A stretch of DNA of 64,000 bases, taken from assembly GCF_041080865.1 (NCBI RefSeq), contig NZ_CP160906.1:1612001-1676000 (forward strand), read 5' to 3'. A program made the translations under genes and the position numbers. Shown one piece after another: positions 46,501-57,861 of the stretch (its first letter is position 1; every line of letters starts with the position of its first letter). Under the pieces are notes generated by a model. The model saw only the letters and a list, made by a program, of their open reading frames with translations, was not told the origin of the DNA and made no database searches. This DNA comes from Psychromonas sp. MME1 (lineage in GTDB: Bacteria > Pseudomonadota > Gammaproteobacteria > Enterobacterales > Psychromonadaceae).

Positions 46501-47673
46501 ATGCAACGAGCAACTGTGAAAAAAATTCTGTTAATGCTAGCTGTTTTGATACTCGTTCTAGTATATAGCACCTATCAAAGGCAAGAAGCGCCTTTAACCG
46601 CTATTCAAGGTATGAGCAACGAAAACGATCCCTCAGCAACTGCTGTCGTTGTCGCCCCAGTTCGCCAAGATAATTTTAATATTGCTCAGTTCGCATTGGG
46701 CACCGTTACCCCGATAAATGTTGTTGATGTAAAAAGTCGCGTAGCAGGCCAGTTGATTAATATCGCCTTTGTAGAGGGCAAAATGATTAAGGCTGGCGAA
46801 CTATTAGCTCAACTGGATCCAAAACCATTTGCCGCTCAGCTAAAACTTGCCGAAGGACAATTACAATTAAGTAAAGCGCTACTGGAAAATGCCAAGGCAG
46901 ACGTAGAGCGCTATACATTATTACTTAGCCAAAAGTCGACATCAAAACAGACGCTCGAAGCTAAAGAGTCGCTTTTACAGCAATATAAAGCTACCGTAGC
47001 AGCAGATGAAGCGGCCGTTACCCGTGCTCAATTACAATTACAATACACTGATATTGTTGCGCCTATCAGTGGTCGACTAGGTTTTCGACAAGTGGATATA
47101 GGCAATGCAGTTAGCCCCACTTCAGCTAAAGGTATCGTGACAATCACACAGATAGATCCGATCGCCATTGTTTTCTCAATTCCTGAAGATACCTTACCTA
47201 AGGTACTCAAACAGATGCAGCTTAATGACAATATATCCGTTGATATTTATGATCGGGCCATGCACAAAAAAATGGCTACGGGACAATTATTAGCCGTTGA
47301 TAACCAAATAGATCCCCACACTGGCACCGTAAAACTTAAAGCGCAACTTAATAATAGTAATGGTCAGTTTTACGCCAATCAATTTGTTAATGTATCAATG
47401 ATAGTTGAGACATACCCACAGACAACATTAATCCCCACCTCTGCAATACAACGCGGTACACAGGGAACCTTTGTTTATCTGGTCGATGCCGATAATCTTG
47501 CCCGTGTCACCAAGATAGCGATCAGCGCAACTCAGGGTGAAGTTAGCGCGATTAGCACTGCAATCCCAAGTGGCGCTTTAGTTGTCACGCAGGGGGGAGA
47601 TAGGCTAAAAGCGAATGCAAAAGTTAAAATAATAAGCAATGATGAAAATATGAGTGATAACGATGCTCAGTAA
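46501..47673 (+). CDS. mdtA: multidrug efflux membrane fusion protein (MdtA-like)
   Basis: 390 residues from ATG 46501. An N-terminal anchor (VKKILLMLAVLILVLVYSTY) is followed by lipoyl halves VVDVKSRVAGQLINIAFVEG and TDIVAPISGRLGFRQVDIGN around a coiled-coil hairpin. The segment NQIDPHTGTVKLKAQ is typical of MdtA. The frame is open back to 46405, but that part derives from a degenerate MITE copy and is not family sequence. First gene of mdtA-mdtB-mdtC-outer-membrane factor. Confidence 0.88.
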   Translation: MQRATVKKILLMLAVLILVLVYSTYQRQEAPLTAIQGMSNENDPSATAVVVAPVRQDNFNIAQFALGTVTPINVVDVKSRVAGQLINIAFVEGKMIKAGELLAQLDPKPFAAQLKLAEGQLQLSKALLENAKADVERYTLLLSQKSTSKQTLEAKESLLQQYKATVAADEAAVTRAQLQLQYTDIVAPISGRLGFRQVDIGNAVSPTSAKGIVTITQIDPIAIVFSIPEDTLPKVLKQMQLNDNISVDIYDRAMHKKMATGQLLAVDNQIDPHTGTVKLKAQLNNSNGQFYANQFVNVSMIVETYPQTTLIPTSAIQRGTQGTFVYLVDADNLARVTKIAISATQGEVSAISTAIPSGALVVTQGGDRLKANAKVKIISNDENMSDNDAQ

Positions 47674-47772
47674 TGCGATGCCATCTACAAAAATTAAAAC
47701 TGACATCACCAAAAAAAATCCACTGACATCCCCCCTGATGTTTGTCCATTTTAATTCACAACAGGGTTGTCT

Positions 47773-50700
47773 ATGAATATTTCACGTCCCTTTATCCTAA
47801 GACCCGTTGCAACATCACTGTTAATGGTGGCAATTATGCTAGTGGGCATTTTTGCTTACCGTTTGTTGCCACTATCGGCTTTGCCTAAGTTTGATTATCC
47901 AATCATCCAAGTAGTCACATTATACCCAGGGGCTAGTCCAAAAGTTATCACCTCAACAATTACCGCCCCCTTAGAGCGGCAGTTTGGGCGTATTCCCGGT
48001 TTAAATCAGATGTCATCGACCAGTTCAGGCGGTGCCTCCATTATCACCTTACAGTTTAATCTTGATCTGCCATTAGATATTGCTGAACAAGATGTACAAT
48101 CGGCAATCAATGGCGCAGTCAGTGCACTACCAAGGGATCTGCCTCAGTTTCCTATTTACAATAAAATTAATCCGGCTGATCCGGCAATTATCACCTTGGC
48201 ACTCACCTCCGATACATTACCTTTATCCTTATTACAACAATTAGCTGAAACACGGTTAACAGCTAAAATTGCTCAAGTATCCGGCGTTGGACTGGTCAGT
48301 ATCAGTGGCGGACAGCGACCTGCTGTTAGAATCCAAGCCAATCCAAATGCATTAGCGGCTTACAAACTTTCCCTTGATGATTTACGTATAGCCATTGGCA
48401 ACGCGAACTCGAACTTACCCAATGGGGGATTTGACGGCCCAACTCAAGCTTCAATAATTAATGCTAATGATCAGCTTAAATCGATTGATGAATTCAAGTC
48501 GATGATTATTGCTTATCGTGATGGCTCCCCTATTCGCATGTCAGATGTTGCCGATGTAAGTGATGGCATTGAAGATACCCACCTTGCCGCTTGGGCAAAT
48601 AAATCGGCTGCATTAATTATAAATATTCAACGCCAACCCGATGCCAATGTTATCCGGGTAGTCGACAACATCAAAACATTACTCCCTGAATTACAAGCCT
48701 CTCTACCACAGGGCGTCAATGTTGCTACTTTATCGGATAGAACCGAAATGATCCGCTCCTCGGTACGTGATGTACAGTTTGAGCTATTTATTTCGATTGC
48801 CTTAGTCGTGATGGTGATATTTCTGTTTTTACGTAATATCCCTGCGACAATTATTCCAAGTGTCGCTGTACCACTCTCACTTGTTGGCACCTTTGCCGTT
48901 ATGTATCTTGCCGGTTTTTCTATTAATAACCTTACTCTGATGGCAATGATTATTGCGACGGGATTTGTGGTCGATGATGCGATCGTTATGATTGAAAATA
49001 TCATGCGTCATATAGAAGCCGGTGAGCCGCCACTCGTCGCTGCATTAAAAGGATCGAAACAAATTGGTTTCACCATTATTTCCTTAACCGTTTCATTAAT
49101 CGCCGTCATGATCCCTTTACTCTTTATGGGGGATGTTATAGGGCGATTATTTAGCGAATTTGCAATTACTCTTTCCGTGGCCATCTTAATTTCAGCGTTA
49201 GTCTCTTTGACCTTAACACCGATGATGTGCGCTCGTTTACTAAAACACGATCCGACTAAAAATCAAGCACAACAATTTCACGATAGTAATAGTTGGTTTG
49301 AGCGCCTGACGCGACGCTATGGAAAGCTGTTAGAGTGGGTACTTGCTCGACAAATGTTAACATTAATGGTCGCATTGGCAACCTTACTACTGACCTTTGT
49401 ATTATACGTTTTGATTCCAAAGGGGTTTTTCCCAGTACAAGATACAGGCGCAATTCAAGGTATTTCTCAAGCACCAGAGAGCATCTCATTTACAGCAATG
49501 GCTGAACGACAACAGGCATTAGGAGCGATCATACTCGAAGATCCTGCGGTGCAAAGCATCTCCTCTTTTATTGGTGTCGATAGTAGTAATCCGACACTTA
49601 ATAGTGGCCGTTTCACTATCAATTTAAAACCATTAGCAGATAGAGATGCCGGTGTTCAAGCGGTTATTCGACGCCTGCAAACAGCGGCACAAAAAATACC
49701 GGGAATCGAATTATTTATGCAACCTGTACAAGATCTCACCATTGAATATCAAGTGAGCCGTACACAGTATCAACTTTCCATCGAAGATGCTGATGGTGAT
49801 TTATTACGTCAATGGGTACCCCGTATTGTTTCACGATTACAGCAATCATCAACGTTAGCAGATGTAACCAGCAATCAACTTGATGCCGGGTTAGAAGCCC
49901 ACATAGAGATAAATCGCGATTTAGCAGGCCGATTAGGTGTCACTGCGCAGGCGGTCAATAACACGCTTTATAATGCCTTTGGCCAGCGACAAGTTGCCAC
50001 TCTATTTACAACAACTAGTCAGCAACATGTGGTTCTCGAAGTTAAACCTGAATTTAGCAAGGGTATTGAAGCATTGAATAATGTCTATATCAGTGTTGCC
50101 AATGGCAGTAAGCCTGATAAGCAAATACTGCTAACTTCCATAGCAGAAATCACTGAACGCAGTGCACCTTTAGCGATTAATCGTATCGGCCAGTTCCCGG
50201 CAATCACGATTTCCTTCAACCTTGCAGAAGGAGCGTCCTTGGATGCAGCGCTGGAGGCAATAGAGATTGCACAACATGATTTGCAATTACCCGCCAGCAT
50301 GCAGCTAAAACTGCAAGGCTCTGCCCAAGCCTTCAAAAGCTCATTAACAAGTCAGCTGTTATTAATTCTCGCTGCAATCATCACCGTTTATATTGTATTA
50401 GGTGTTCTTTACGAGAGCTATATCCACCCAATTACTATTCTATCAAGCTTACCCTCTGCAGGTATTGGAGCGTTACTTGCTTTGATGATGACGGGTAATG
50501 AGCTCAATGTTATCTCTATTATCGGGATTATTTTATTAATTGGCATCGTCATGAAAAATGCCATTATGATGATCGACTTCGCACTAGAGGCACAGCGAGA
50601 TGAAGGTATCAGCGCAAGAGATGCAATATTTAAAGCGTCACTACTGCGTTTTCGTCCAATCATCATGACATCGATGGCGACACTACTGGCTGCTCTACCA

Positions 50701-50868
50701 TTAATGCTTGGTTGGGGAAATGGCTCCGAGTTACGCCATCCGCTTGGTGTAACCTTAGTCGGGGGCTTGATTGTCAGCCAAATGCTAACGCTGTTCACCA
50801 CGCCTGTTATATATCTTCTATTTGAGCGACTCGGACATCGTAATAAAATGACCGATGATAATGAATAA
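47773..50868 (+). CDS. mdtB: multidrug efflux RND permease MdtB-like
   Basis: 1031 residues. It aligns by eye with E. coli MdtB through long blocks, for example [39 protein letters not shown] and [20 protein letters not shown]. The paired aspartates are present. ATG 47773 is preferred over TTG 47767. MdtB and MdtC form a B2C1 heterotrimer in E. coli, where it exports bile salts and novobiocin. Gene order here is the same. Confidence 0.92.
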   Translation: MNISRPFILRPVATSLLMVAIMLVGIFAYRLLPLSALPKFDYPIIQVVTLYPGASPKVITSTITAPLERQFGRIPGLNQMSSTSSGGASIITLQFNLDLPLDIAEQDVQSAINGAVSALPRDLPQFPIYNKINPADPAIITLALTSDTLPLSLLQQLAETRLTAKIAQVSGVGLVSISGGQRPAVRIQANPNALAAYKLSLDDLRIAIGNANSNLPNGGFDGPTQASIINANDQLKSIDEFKSMIIAYRDGSPIRMSDVADVSDGIEDTHLAAWANKSAALIINIQRQPDANVIRVVDNIKTLLPELQASLPQGVNVATLSDRTEMIRSSVRDVQFELFISIALVVMVIFLFLRNIPATIIPSVAVPLSLVGTFAVMYLAGFSINNLTLMAMIIATGFVVDDAIVMIENIMRHIEAGEPPLVAALKGSKQIGFTIISLTVSLIAVMIPLLFMGDVIGRLFSEFAITLSVAILISALVSLTLTPMMCARLLKHDPTKNQAQQFHDSNSWFERLTRRYGKLLEWVLARQMLTLMVALATLLLTFVLYVLIPKGFFPVQDTGAIQGISQAPESISFTAMAERQQALGAIILEDPAVQSISSFIGVDSSNPTLNSGRFTINLKPLADRDAGVQAVIRRLQTAAQKIPGIELFMQPVQDLTIEYQVSRTQYQLSIEDADGDLLRQWVPRIVSRLQQSSTLADVTSNQLDAGLEAHIEINRDLAGRLGVTAQAVNNTLYNAFGQRQVATLFTTTSQQHVVLEVKPEFSKGIEALNNVYISVANGSKPDKQILLTSIAEITERSAPLAINRIGQFPAITISFNLAEGASLDAALEAIEIAQHDLQLPASMQLKLQGSAQAFKSSLTSQLLLILAAIITVYIVLGVLYESYIHPITILSSLPSAGIGALLALMMTGNELNVISIIGIILLIGIVMKNAIMMIDFALEAQRDEGISARDAIFKASLLRFRPIIMTSMATLLAALPLMLGWGNGSELRHPLGVTLVGGLIVSQMLTLFTTPVIYLLFERLGHRNKMTDDNE

Positions 50869-50878
50869 GTGAATATCT

Positions 50879-53800
50879 ATGAATTTCTCTAAACCATTCA
50901 TCGATCGTCCCGTCGCAACCACATTACTCACTATTGGTATGATGTTGGTCGGTGCGGTTGCCCTGTACTTGCTTCCCGTTGCTCCTTTACCAAAGGTTGA
51001 TATTCCGACCATCAAAGTAAAGGCTTCATTACCCGGAGCAAGCCCAGAAACAATGGCAGCAGCCGTCACAACGCCGCTGGAACGATCCTTGGGACGCATA
51101 TCTGGTATTACAGAGATGACATCAACCAGTACCCTTGGTACGGCAAATATTGTTTTACAATTTGATTTTTCACGCGATGTAAACGGTGCCGCACGGGATG
51201 TGCAAGCCGCGCTAAATGCGGCACAAGGATCGCTGCCTGCCGGCCTTGCAAGTAATCCGAGTTATCGTAAAGTCGATCCGGCTGACGCCCCTGTCATGAT
51301 ACTTGGGCTGACATCGGATACCATGACTTCAGGGCAAATCTATGATGTAGCCTCGACCATCATTGCGCAGAAATTATCGCAATTAAAAGGCGTTGGCGAT
51401 GTTGAAATCGGTGGAGGCTCCCCCCCTGCTGTACGAATTGAGTTAAATCCCCATGTCCTTAATCAATATGCAATTGAATTTAAAGATGTGCGTAACGCCA
51501 TCGCGGCTACCAACTCATACCAACCACAGGGTGCATTAGAGGAAGGTGATAAACGCTGGCAATTATCGGTCAATAGCGAAGCGAGTAATGCGCAAGCGTA
51601 TATGCCAATCATCATTGGTTACAATCAATCAGGAGCCAGTTTACAACTTAAAGATGCCGCCAATGTGGTTGATTCCGTTAAAGATTTACGCCATGCCGGA
51701 TTAGCAAATGAAAAGCCAGCGGTGCTCGTATTAATCAGGCGCGCCCCTAATGCAAACATCATTGAGACCGTTGAAAGCGTCAACCAACTACTGCCCACTC
51801 TGCAAGCCTCATTACCTAATGCGCTCGACGTTGATGTTATGATGGAACGGACATCAACTGTTCGCGCTTCGATGCACGATGCGGGTGAAACGCTTATCAT
51901 AGCCGTTATATTAGTCACCTTAGTTGTACTTTTATTCTTACGTAATTGGCGAGCGGCACTGGTTCCGATTGTAGCGGTTCCGGTATCTTTAATCGCAACT
52001 TTTTCCATGATGTATCTGCTCGATTACAACTTAGATAATTTATCGTTAATGGCATTAACCATTGTCGTTGGCTTCGTCGTTGATGACACCATTGTGGTAC
52101 TTGAAAATGTAATGCGCCACATCGAAAATGGTTTATCTCCTCGTGCGGCCGCCTTAGTGGGTGCCAAGGAAGTGAGTTCAACTATACTGACCATGACCCT
52201 AGTTTTGATTGCCGTATTTTTACCCATGCTATTAATGGGAGGCTATGTCGGATTATTTGTACGTGAATTTGCCGTTACATTAGCCGTTGCTATCATCATT
52301 TCCTTAATTGTTGCATTAACAACTGCGCCTATGATGTGTGCACAATTACTAAAATCCGCTGATGCAATACCTAAACACAACAAACTCTACCAATGGAGCG
52401 AACGCGGTTTTACAGCGCTGTTACGTGGTTATGATGTCAGTTTACAGTGGGTACTTAAGCGCCCTAAATTTACCATGCTGATGCTACTGGCAACGATATT
52501 TTTCAATGTCTACCTTTATGTGATAGTGCCTAAGGGCTATTTCCCTGAACAAGATACAGGACAAATAACCGGCAGGATTGAGGGTGACCAAAGCGCCTCA
52601 TTCAAGGTAATGGAAAGTAAACTAAAGCAATATATCGAACTAATTAGTGCCGATCCAGGCGTAGATAGTGTGGTCGGATTTACCGGAGGGGGTCAAAGTA
52701 ATAGAGGTGAGCTATTTATTATGCTCAAACCTTTGGCGGACCGCGGCGTTACCGCATTTGAAATTGTAGAACGGCTACGCCCACAAATTGATAACATTCC
52801 CGGTGCGCTATTGACCCTAAAACCTGTACAAGATATTCGTATGGGTGGCCGTCGTAGCCGCTCTTCCTACGAATACACCCTGCAATCCGATGACCTTGAT
52901 ATTCTCAGGGAATGGGAGCCTAGGATCCGTAACGCTCTCGCAAAAGTCCCTGAATTAATTGACGTTGATACCGATGAGCAAAATAAAGGGATACAGACGG
53001 AGTTAGTCATTGATAGAGATGCAGCCGCTCGCTATGGTATTACCATTAAACAGATAAATACACTGCTTAACCATGCCTTTGCACAACGATCTGTAGCAAC
53101 TATTTATGAACCATTGAATCAATATCAGGTGGTCATGGGATTAGCGGCTGAATATGCACAATCACCACAATCACTGGATCATATCTACCTTAAATCGGCT
53201 GATGGCGGACAGGTCCCGCTTTCCATGATTGCGACCTATCAGCAAAGCGTTTCTGGATTAAGAGTTGAGCACCATGGCTTGCTCCCTGCTATCAATATCT
53301 CCTTTAATCGCGCTCCCGGCGTCTCTTTATCTCAGGCGACTAATGCCATTAAGGCTGCAATGGAGGATATTGGCGTACCCAGTGCGATTCGCGGTAGTTT
53401 TCAAGGCTCAGCAAAAGCATTTAAAAAAATGCTTGATGAACAGCCTATTTTACTACTCGCCGCTTTCTTAACACTTTATATTGTTTTAGGTATGCTCTAT
53501 GAAAGCTTAATTCATCCATTAACAATATTATCAACACTCCCATCTGCGGGAGTTGGCGCACTCTTAGCCCTACTCTTTTTTGAGACCGATTTTAATGTCA
53601 TTGCCATGATTGGTATTTTTATGCTGATCGGAATTGTAATGAAAAATGCGATCATGATGATTGATTTCGCTCTCGCGGCACAACGTCAATCATCAATTAC
53701 ACCGGAAAAGGCGATCTATGAAGCTTGTATATTGCGATTTAGACCAATATTAATGACCTCGCTTGCTGCATTACTTGCAGCTATTCCATTAGCTATCGGT

Positions 53801-53998
53801 CAAGGAGATGGCGCTGAAATGCGCCAACCACTTGGCATAGCCATTGGTGGAGGATTAATTATGAGCCAATTATTAACACTCTATACCACCCCCGTTGTTT
53901 ATCTTTACCTAGATAAGTTCAGCCATTGGTTAAAGCAATTACGCCGCCCTGTTCATCGCACCACGGATATCACAAACGTGGTGGAGGATTTAAAATAA
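50879..53998 (+). CDS. mdtC: multidrug efflux RND permease MdtC-like
   Basis: 1039 residues. Starts MNFSKPFIDRPVATTLLTIG and carries VVGFVVDDTIVVLENVMRHI in helix 4. About 10 bp after mdtB. Its stop overlaps the next ATG by one base (TAATG). In E. coli MdtC is the drug-binding partner in the MdtB2C1 trimer; this copy has the same proton-relay residues and should be functional. Confidence 0.92.
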   Translation: MNFSKPFIDRPVATTLLTIGMMLVGAVALYLLPVAPLPKVDIPTIKVKASLPGASPETMAAAVTTPLERSLGRISGITEMTSTSTLGTANIVLQFDFSRDVNGAARDVQAALNAAQGSLPAGLASNPSYRKVDPADAPVMILGLTSDTMTSGQIYDVASTIIAQKLSQLKGVGDVEIGGGSPPAVRIELNPHVLNQYAIEFKDVRNAIAATNSYQPQGALEEGDKRWQLSVNSEASNAQAYMPIIIGYNQSGASLQLKDAANVVDSVKDLRHAGLANEKPAVLVLIRRAPNANIIETVESVNQLLPTLQASLPNALDVDVMMERTSTVRASMHDAGETLIIAVILVTLVVLLFLRNWRAALVPIVAVPVSLIATFSMMYLLDYNLDNLSLMALTIVVGFVVDDTIVVLENVMRHIENGLSPRAAALVGAKEVSSTILTMTLVLIAVFLPMLLMGGYVGLFVREFAVTLAVAIIISLIVALTTAPMMCAQLLKSADAIPKHNKLYQWSERGFTALLRGYDVSLQWVLKRPKFTMLMLLATIFFNVYLYVIVPKGYFPEQDTGQITGRIEGDQSASFKVMESKLKQYIELISADPGVDSVVGFTGGGQSNRGELFIMLKPLADRGVTAFEIVERLRPQIDNIPGALLTLKPVQDIRMGGRRSRSSYEYTLQSDDLDILREWEPRIRNALAKVPELIDVDTDEQNKGIQTELVIDRDAAARYGITIKQINTLLNHAFAQRSVATIYEPLNQYQVVMGLAAEYAQSPQSLDHIYLKSADGGQVPLSMIATYQQSVSGLRVEHHGLLPAINISFNRAPGVSLSQATNAIKAAMEDIGVPSAIRGSFQGSAKAFKKMLDEQPILLLAAFLTLYIVLGMLYESLIHPLTILSTLPSAGVGALLALLFFETDFNVIAMIGIFMLIGIVMKNAIMMIDFALAAQRQSSITPEKAIYEACILRFRPILMTSLAALLAAIPLAIGQGDGAEMRQPLGIAIGGGLIMSQLLTLYTTPVVYLYLDKFSHWLKQLRRPVHRTTDITNVVEDLK

Positions 53999-55349
53999 TG
54001 ATAGCCCCTCTACAAAAAAATATATTAAGCAAACTTATTTGCATCTCATTGGCCACCTTTAGTATTGGTTGTACCGTTGTTGGCCCTGATTATGAGCGCC
54101 CAAGCATGGATATACCCGATGCCTATAAAGAAAGCGCTGATAATAATCAGTTATCCAATTTCAAAGTAACAAATAACGCTGCTTGGTGGTTGGTTTATAA
54201 CGATTCGGATCTTGATCAACTACTTTCTCAAGTGGAACTAAATAATTATTCATTACAAAGCATGGCAGCCAAATTATCACAGGCGACCGCATTAGCGAAT
54301 ATCGCTCAAGCGGGGAAATCACCAACCGTTGTTGCCGGTGGTAGCAATGATTTGGGGATTTTAATGAATTGGGAGCTCGATTTATGGGGCAAACTGCAAC
54401 GTAACATTGAAGCCAATGAAGCCTTTGTTGCAGCAAGTCAAGCGGACCTTGCGGCTGCCAAATTATCATTACAGGCACAACTTGCAAAAAACTATTTTCT
54501 GTTAAGAGTGCAAGATGAAGAGCTATCGCTATTACAAAATACCGTCTTTTCCTATGAAAGTTCTTTACAGATCACCCGTAATCAATATGATGCTGGCGTC
54601 GCTAATAGCGATAATATTGCGCAAGCACAGGGTCAATTAAGCAGCGCAAAAGTTCAATTATTTAATGCGCAAATAACACGCGCGCAACTTGAACACAGTC
54701 TTGCAATACTAACGGGCAAAGCACCTAGTGATTTTTCACTTCCAGCAAAATCTTTTGCTATACAAGTACCGATCATTCCTGAAACCTTACCCGCAGACCT
54801 ACTGAACGCCGCCCCGATATTGTTGCTGCAGAAAGACGCATGGCGGAAGCTAGTGCAAAAATTGGGGTTGCCATGGCACAAGCATACCCAGAGGTTAGCC
54901 TATTTGCAGGAGCCACTATCTCGCGTGGTTTAATAGGAGGTGCAAAAGGAGAGGTACCACTCTATTCTGCAGGTGCAATTGACGCATTAAGCAGCTCTGC
55001 AAAGGCTGAATATGAATCCGTTGTCGCCAATTATCGTCAAACCATACTTAATAGTTTTAAAGAGGTGGAAGACAGCATGGTCGAATTGCAACTACTAGAG
55101 GAAGTATCTCACTCTCAAAACAATGCATTAACTGCATTACGTGAAGTCGTGAAGGTGACCAATAATCAATATAACGCTGGTGTTACAAACTACCAATCGA
55201 TCATTATTGCGCAGGCCTCGGCCCTCTCCAATGAGCGCGAAGCATTAAAAATTCTAGGGCGTCGCCTACTAGCAAGTGTGACATTAATTAAATCACTTGG
55301 TGGAGGGTGGCAGGCTACACCTCCCACTAGCGAAGAAACTGAGCAGTAG
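53998..55349 (+). pseudogene. outer-membrane factor lipoprotein (NodT/OprM family), single-base frameshift
   Basis: Lipoprotein signal with lipobox FSIGC, then the outer-membrane factor fold: VVGPDYERPS, WWLVYNDSDLDQLL, NWELDLWGKLQRNIEA. The frame breaks at 54804/54805. Family members read L-L-E-R-R-P-D-I-V-A-A-E-R-R-M-A-E-A there, but the sequence has CTACTGAACGCC where CTG-GAA-CGC is expected, so one G is missing. The second part (from 54807) continues RRPDIVAAERRMAEASAKIG to the end at 55349. The segment after KSPTVVAGG also seems 20-30 residues shorter than usual. Either a real loss of the local channel or a sequencing error. Confidence 0.85.
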
Positions 55350-55369
55350 TTGCAGCTCAGCTCCACATA

Positions 55370-55912
55370 CTACCAATACATTGTCAAGTTAAGCCCAACA
55401 CCTTGGGTATCGACCCAAGGTGTTAACTGTACTTGATCATCATAAGCATCAGTAAAAAACCAACCACTTGCAATGCCGATAGCGGCGCCCGCTAACACAT
55501 CATGCCAATAGTGTTTATCTGCAGCGACACGAGCCCCACCAGTAAGCGACGCTACGGCATAGGCAGGGAATCCAATTTCCCAACCGTAACGACGATGTAG
55601 CGTTGTCGCTGAAGCAAAGGCCCTTGTTGTATGGCCAGAAGGAAAACTATCATTATCACTCTTATCAGGGCGTTCCTCATTGATTAGCGCTTTACCAACA
55701 AAAGTAACTCCACTAGCTAAAAGAATACTATAGCCTGCTTGACGGGTACCTTCCCAGTCATCACGTACTGCCGGCAACGCTAAGGCAGTACCAAGTAAAG
55801 AATAAACACCGATGTCACTGATGTTCTCCCATTTCTTATCACTTAAGGCATGCGCAACGGGAATGGTTGAAACCATTAATATTAAAAAAGAACCGATATA
55901 ACGAGAAAACAT
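55370..55912 (-). CDS. PAP2-superfamily lipid phosphatase
   Basis: 180 residues with an N-terminal signal or anchor (MFSRYIGSFLILMVSTIPVAHA). The three phosphatase motifs are present: KALINEERP, FPSGHTTRAFAS and RVAADKHYWHDVLAGAAIG, with catalytic histidines in SGH and the last motif. The active site should face the periplasm and remove phosphate from lipid pyrophosphates or phosphatidate-like lipids. Proximity to the sphingolipid-like cluster invites a role in that pathway, but this is inferred from position only. Confidence 0.9.
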   Translation of the reverse strand: MFSRYIGSFLILMVSTIPVAHALSDKKWENISDIGVYSLLGTALALPAVRDDWEGTRQAGYSILLASGVTFVGKALINEERPDKSDNDSFPSGHTTRAFASATTLHRRYGWEIGFPAYAVASLTGGARVAADKHYWHDVLAGAAIGIASGWFFTDAYDDQVQLTPWVDTQGVGLNLTMYW

Positions 55913-55970
55913 AACAAACTCCTTTTTGTTGAAGAGATTTAGCCCATTTCATCTAAAATAGGCATCATAA

Positions 55971-56699
55971 TTAACAGGTATGTTTATCATATCCACGTTC
56001 AGTTAATGATTGTGATATAACCTCTCTTACCTCCGCTAATACATCCTCTAACGGTTGTACTGTGTCTATTTCTGCAATAGGTGCGCCATTAAAGGTAAGT
56101 TGCGGGACAACTTTAATTTTTTTCTCTAATGAATCTCTTTTGTGGTCTGGCTTACGTGCACAGGCAGTATCCAAATCAACATTCAGTCTAATCACTAAAT
56201 CAGGGGTATAACTGGTCATCCATTGAAAAGCTTTATGCTCTTGCTTGGCTAACCAACGTACAATAGAGCTCCCCTTGGCCGTAATCGATAATCCTGGACC
56301 ATCAATCGCTTTAGTATATTCATTTTGCGGATAGCGATCGGTAATAATAATTAACCCTTTACTGCGTAATTTCATCATACGATGATACCGGCGCAGGCGT
56401 CTTAGAGTCAGTAAATAGATAACTAATGACGGTAAAAATTCCGGTGTTTTGTCGGCGTCATAAGCTTTATGCACCTTTACCGCTTTACTTTCTTGAACTC
56501 GTTCAATCCATTTGCCAATCAATGGTAAATTATTTAAGGCTCGCCCAAGGTTGCCCCCTTGCTTACCTAAATGTGCACTTGCTGCAGGACCATAACTTTG
56601 TGCCCATACCAAAGCTTGTTCGACAACGGTTGATTTCCCTGAACCATCACAACCGACTATCGCTATCATCGGTGCTAGTTTTTTTTCATTGGCTGACAT
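55971..56699 (-). CDS. thymidylate-kinase-like P-loop kinase, paralogue 1
   Basis: 242 residues. Walker A GCDGSGKST (16-24), LID/base region with ITDRYPQNEYTKAIDGPGL, and a C-terminal signature RKPDH...LTFNG shared with two paralogues at 57862 and 58655. True thymidylate kinases are about 210 residues and differ in these motifs, so the substrate is open. Encoded on the opposite strand to the other two, with a CHAD-like gene between. Confidence 0.75.
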   Translation of the reverse strand: MSANEKKLAPMIAIVGCDGSGKSTVVEQALVWAQSYGPAASAHLGKQGGNLGRALNNLPLIGKWIERVQESKAVKVHKAYDADKTPEFLPSLVIYLLTLRRLRRYHRMMKLRSKGLIIITDRYPQNEYTKAIDGPGLSITAKGSSIVRWLAKQEHKAFQWMTSYTPDLVIRLNVDLDTACARKPDHKRDSLEKKIKVVPQLTFNGAPIAEIDTVQPLEDVLAEVREVISQSLTERGYDKHTC

Positions 56700-56947
56700 T
56701 TATAACCCTTTAACATTTTAAAATATTGATAATTTATAACTATTTAGCCGCATGATGCGCAACTGAATAAAATAGTTACGCATAATATCACATCATCAAT
56801 TCGATGGGATATTTGTTACCGTTAATACCCTTTTTTGTGATTTACACTTTAAAGGTTGTCACACATTGACCTTAACAACGGATAAAACATACAATGCCTA
56901 ACAGTTATAGCGCTTAGCAATCATTATTTATAAATTCAGGATCATCT

Positions 56948-57835
56948 ATGAAATCGGAAGCTGACAAAAGTTTTGCCACCAATACCACTATAGATCAGCC
57001 GTTACCATTTACTAGGGAACAGTGTGAAAAACTTTTTGCAGCTGTGCTTGTACATGACGATATCTATCCAAATGCAACGCTTCCCGATGAAATCCACCTA
57101 AACTATAGTCAAGCACAACTTAATCAATGCTATCAACTATGCCTACAACTTTGGGAACTCGGTGTACAACGGCAAACCTTAAAAGCACTGATTTTCAAAA
57201 TATACCGACAACACCAACTTGACCCTGCTGAACAGGAGGTCTATAAAGATATCCGAGCTAAATTCAAACACCTTCGCTTTGCCTATGTGACCTGTGGAGA
57301 GAATCATACATACCCTAACCTTTTTAGTAATTTAACTAGAAAGATGGGGAAATTTCAGGATGCGTTTAAAAATAAAAAATATAGCAACATGAAATGGGCC
57401 GTTAATCGATTACGCATATTACTTACCCCCTTTGTTTATAGATTTATAACAAGGGAAGTGGAGCACTTTAAAGCAAGTAGCACGGAAACGTTTCAACACT
57501 ATATACATAGTGAAATTGATTTTATACGTTTACACCTTAAGCAATCTGAAGTGACCGGAAAAGAGTTTCATGAAACGAGAAAAGTCATTAGCCGTCAAGT
57601 TGCTCTTTACGACAATCTCAAAGTTCTTTATCCATCACAGTACCACAACAAGATCTCTGAATATCTTAGTACAATAAATGGTATGATGGGCAGCTTTCAT
57701 GATGATCTGATTATCACTAAGTTCGCAGATCCTGAAAAATATTTTGAGGATACTTTTCCAATACCAGCTGAGATAAAAGTACGCTTAGAAAGCTACACGC
57801 AAAAATTCCAGTTAATGAAAAGTACAGAGCATTAA
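56948..57835 (+). CDS. possible CHAD-domain protein
   Basis: 295 residues, largely helical, with no signal peptide. The C-terminal half has FHETRKVISRQVALYDNL and YLSTINGMMGSFHDDLIITK, which resemble the conserved histidine helices of CHAD domains (polyphosphate-binding in known cases). The N-terminal half (1-110) is unassigned. AGGA lies 7 nt before the ATG. It is followed 26 bp later by kinase paralogue 2, so they are probably co-transcribed. The CHAD call is by eye. Confidence 0.55.
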   Translation: MKSEADKSFATNTTIDQPLPFTREQCEKLFAAVLVHDDIYPNATLPDEIHLNYSQAQLNQCYQLCLQLWELGVQRQTLKALIFKIYRQHQLDPAEQEVYKDIRAKFKHLRFAYVTCGENHTYPNLFSNLTRKMGKFQDAFKNKKYSNMKWAVNRLRILLTPFVYRFITREVEHFKASSTETFQHYIHSEIDFIRLHLKQSEVTGKEFHETRKVISRQVALYDNLKVLYPSQYHNKISEYLSTINGMMGSFHDDLIITKFADPEKYFEDTFPIPAEIKVRLESYTQKFQLMKSTEH

Positions 57836-57861
57836 TATCCCGACATATATACGAGTTTAAT

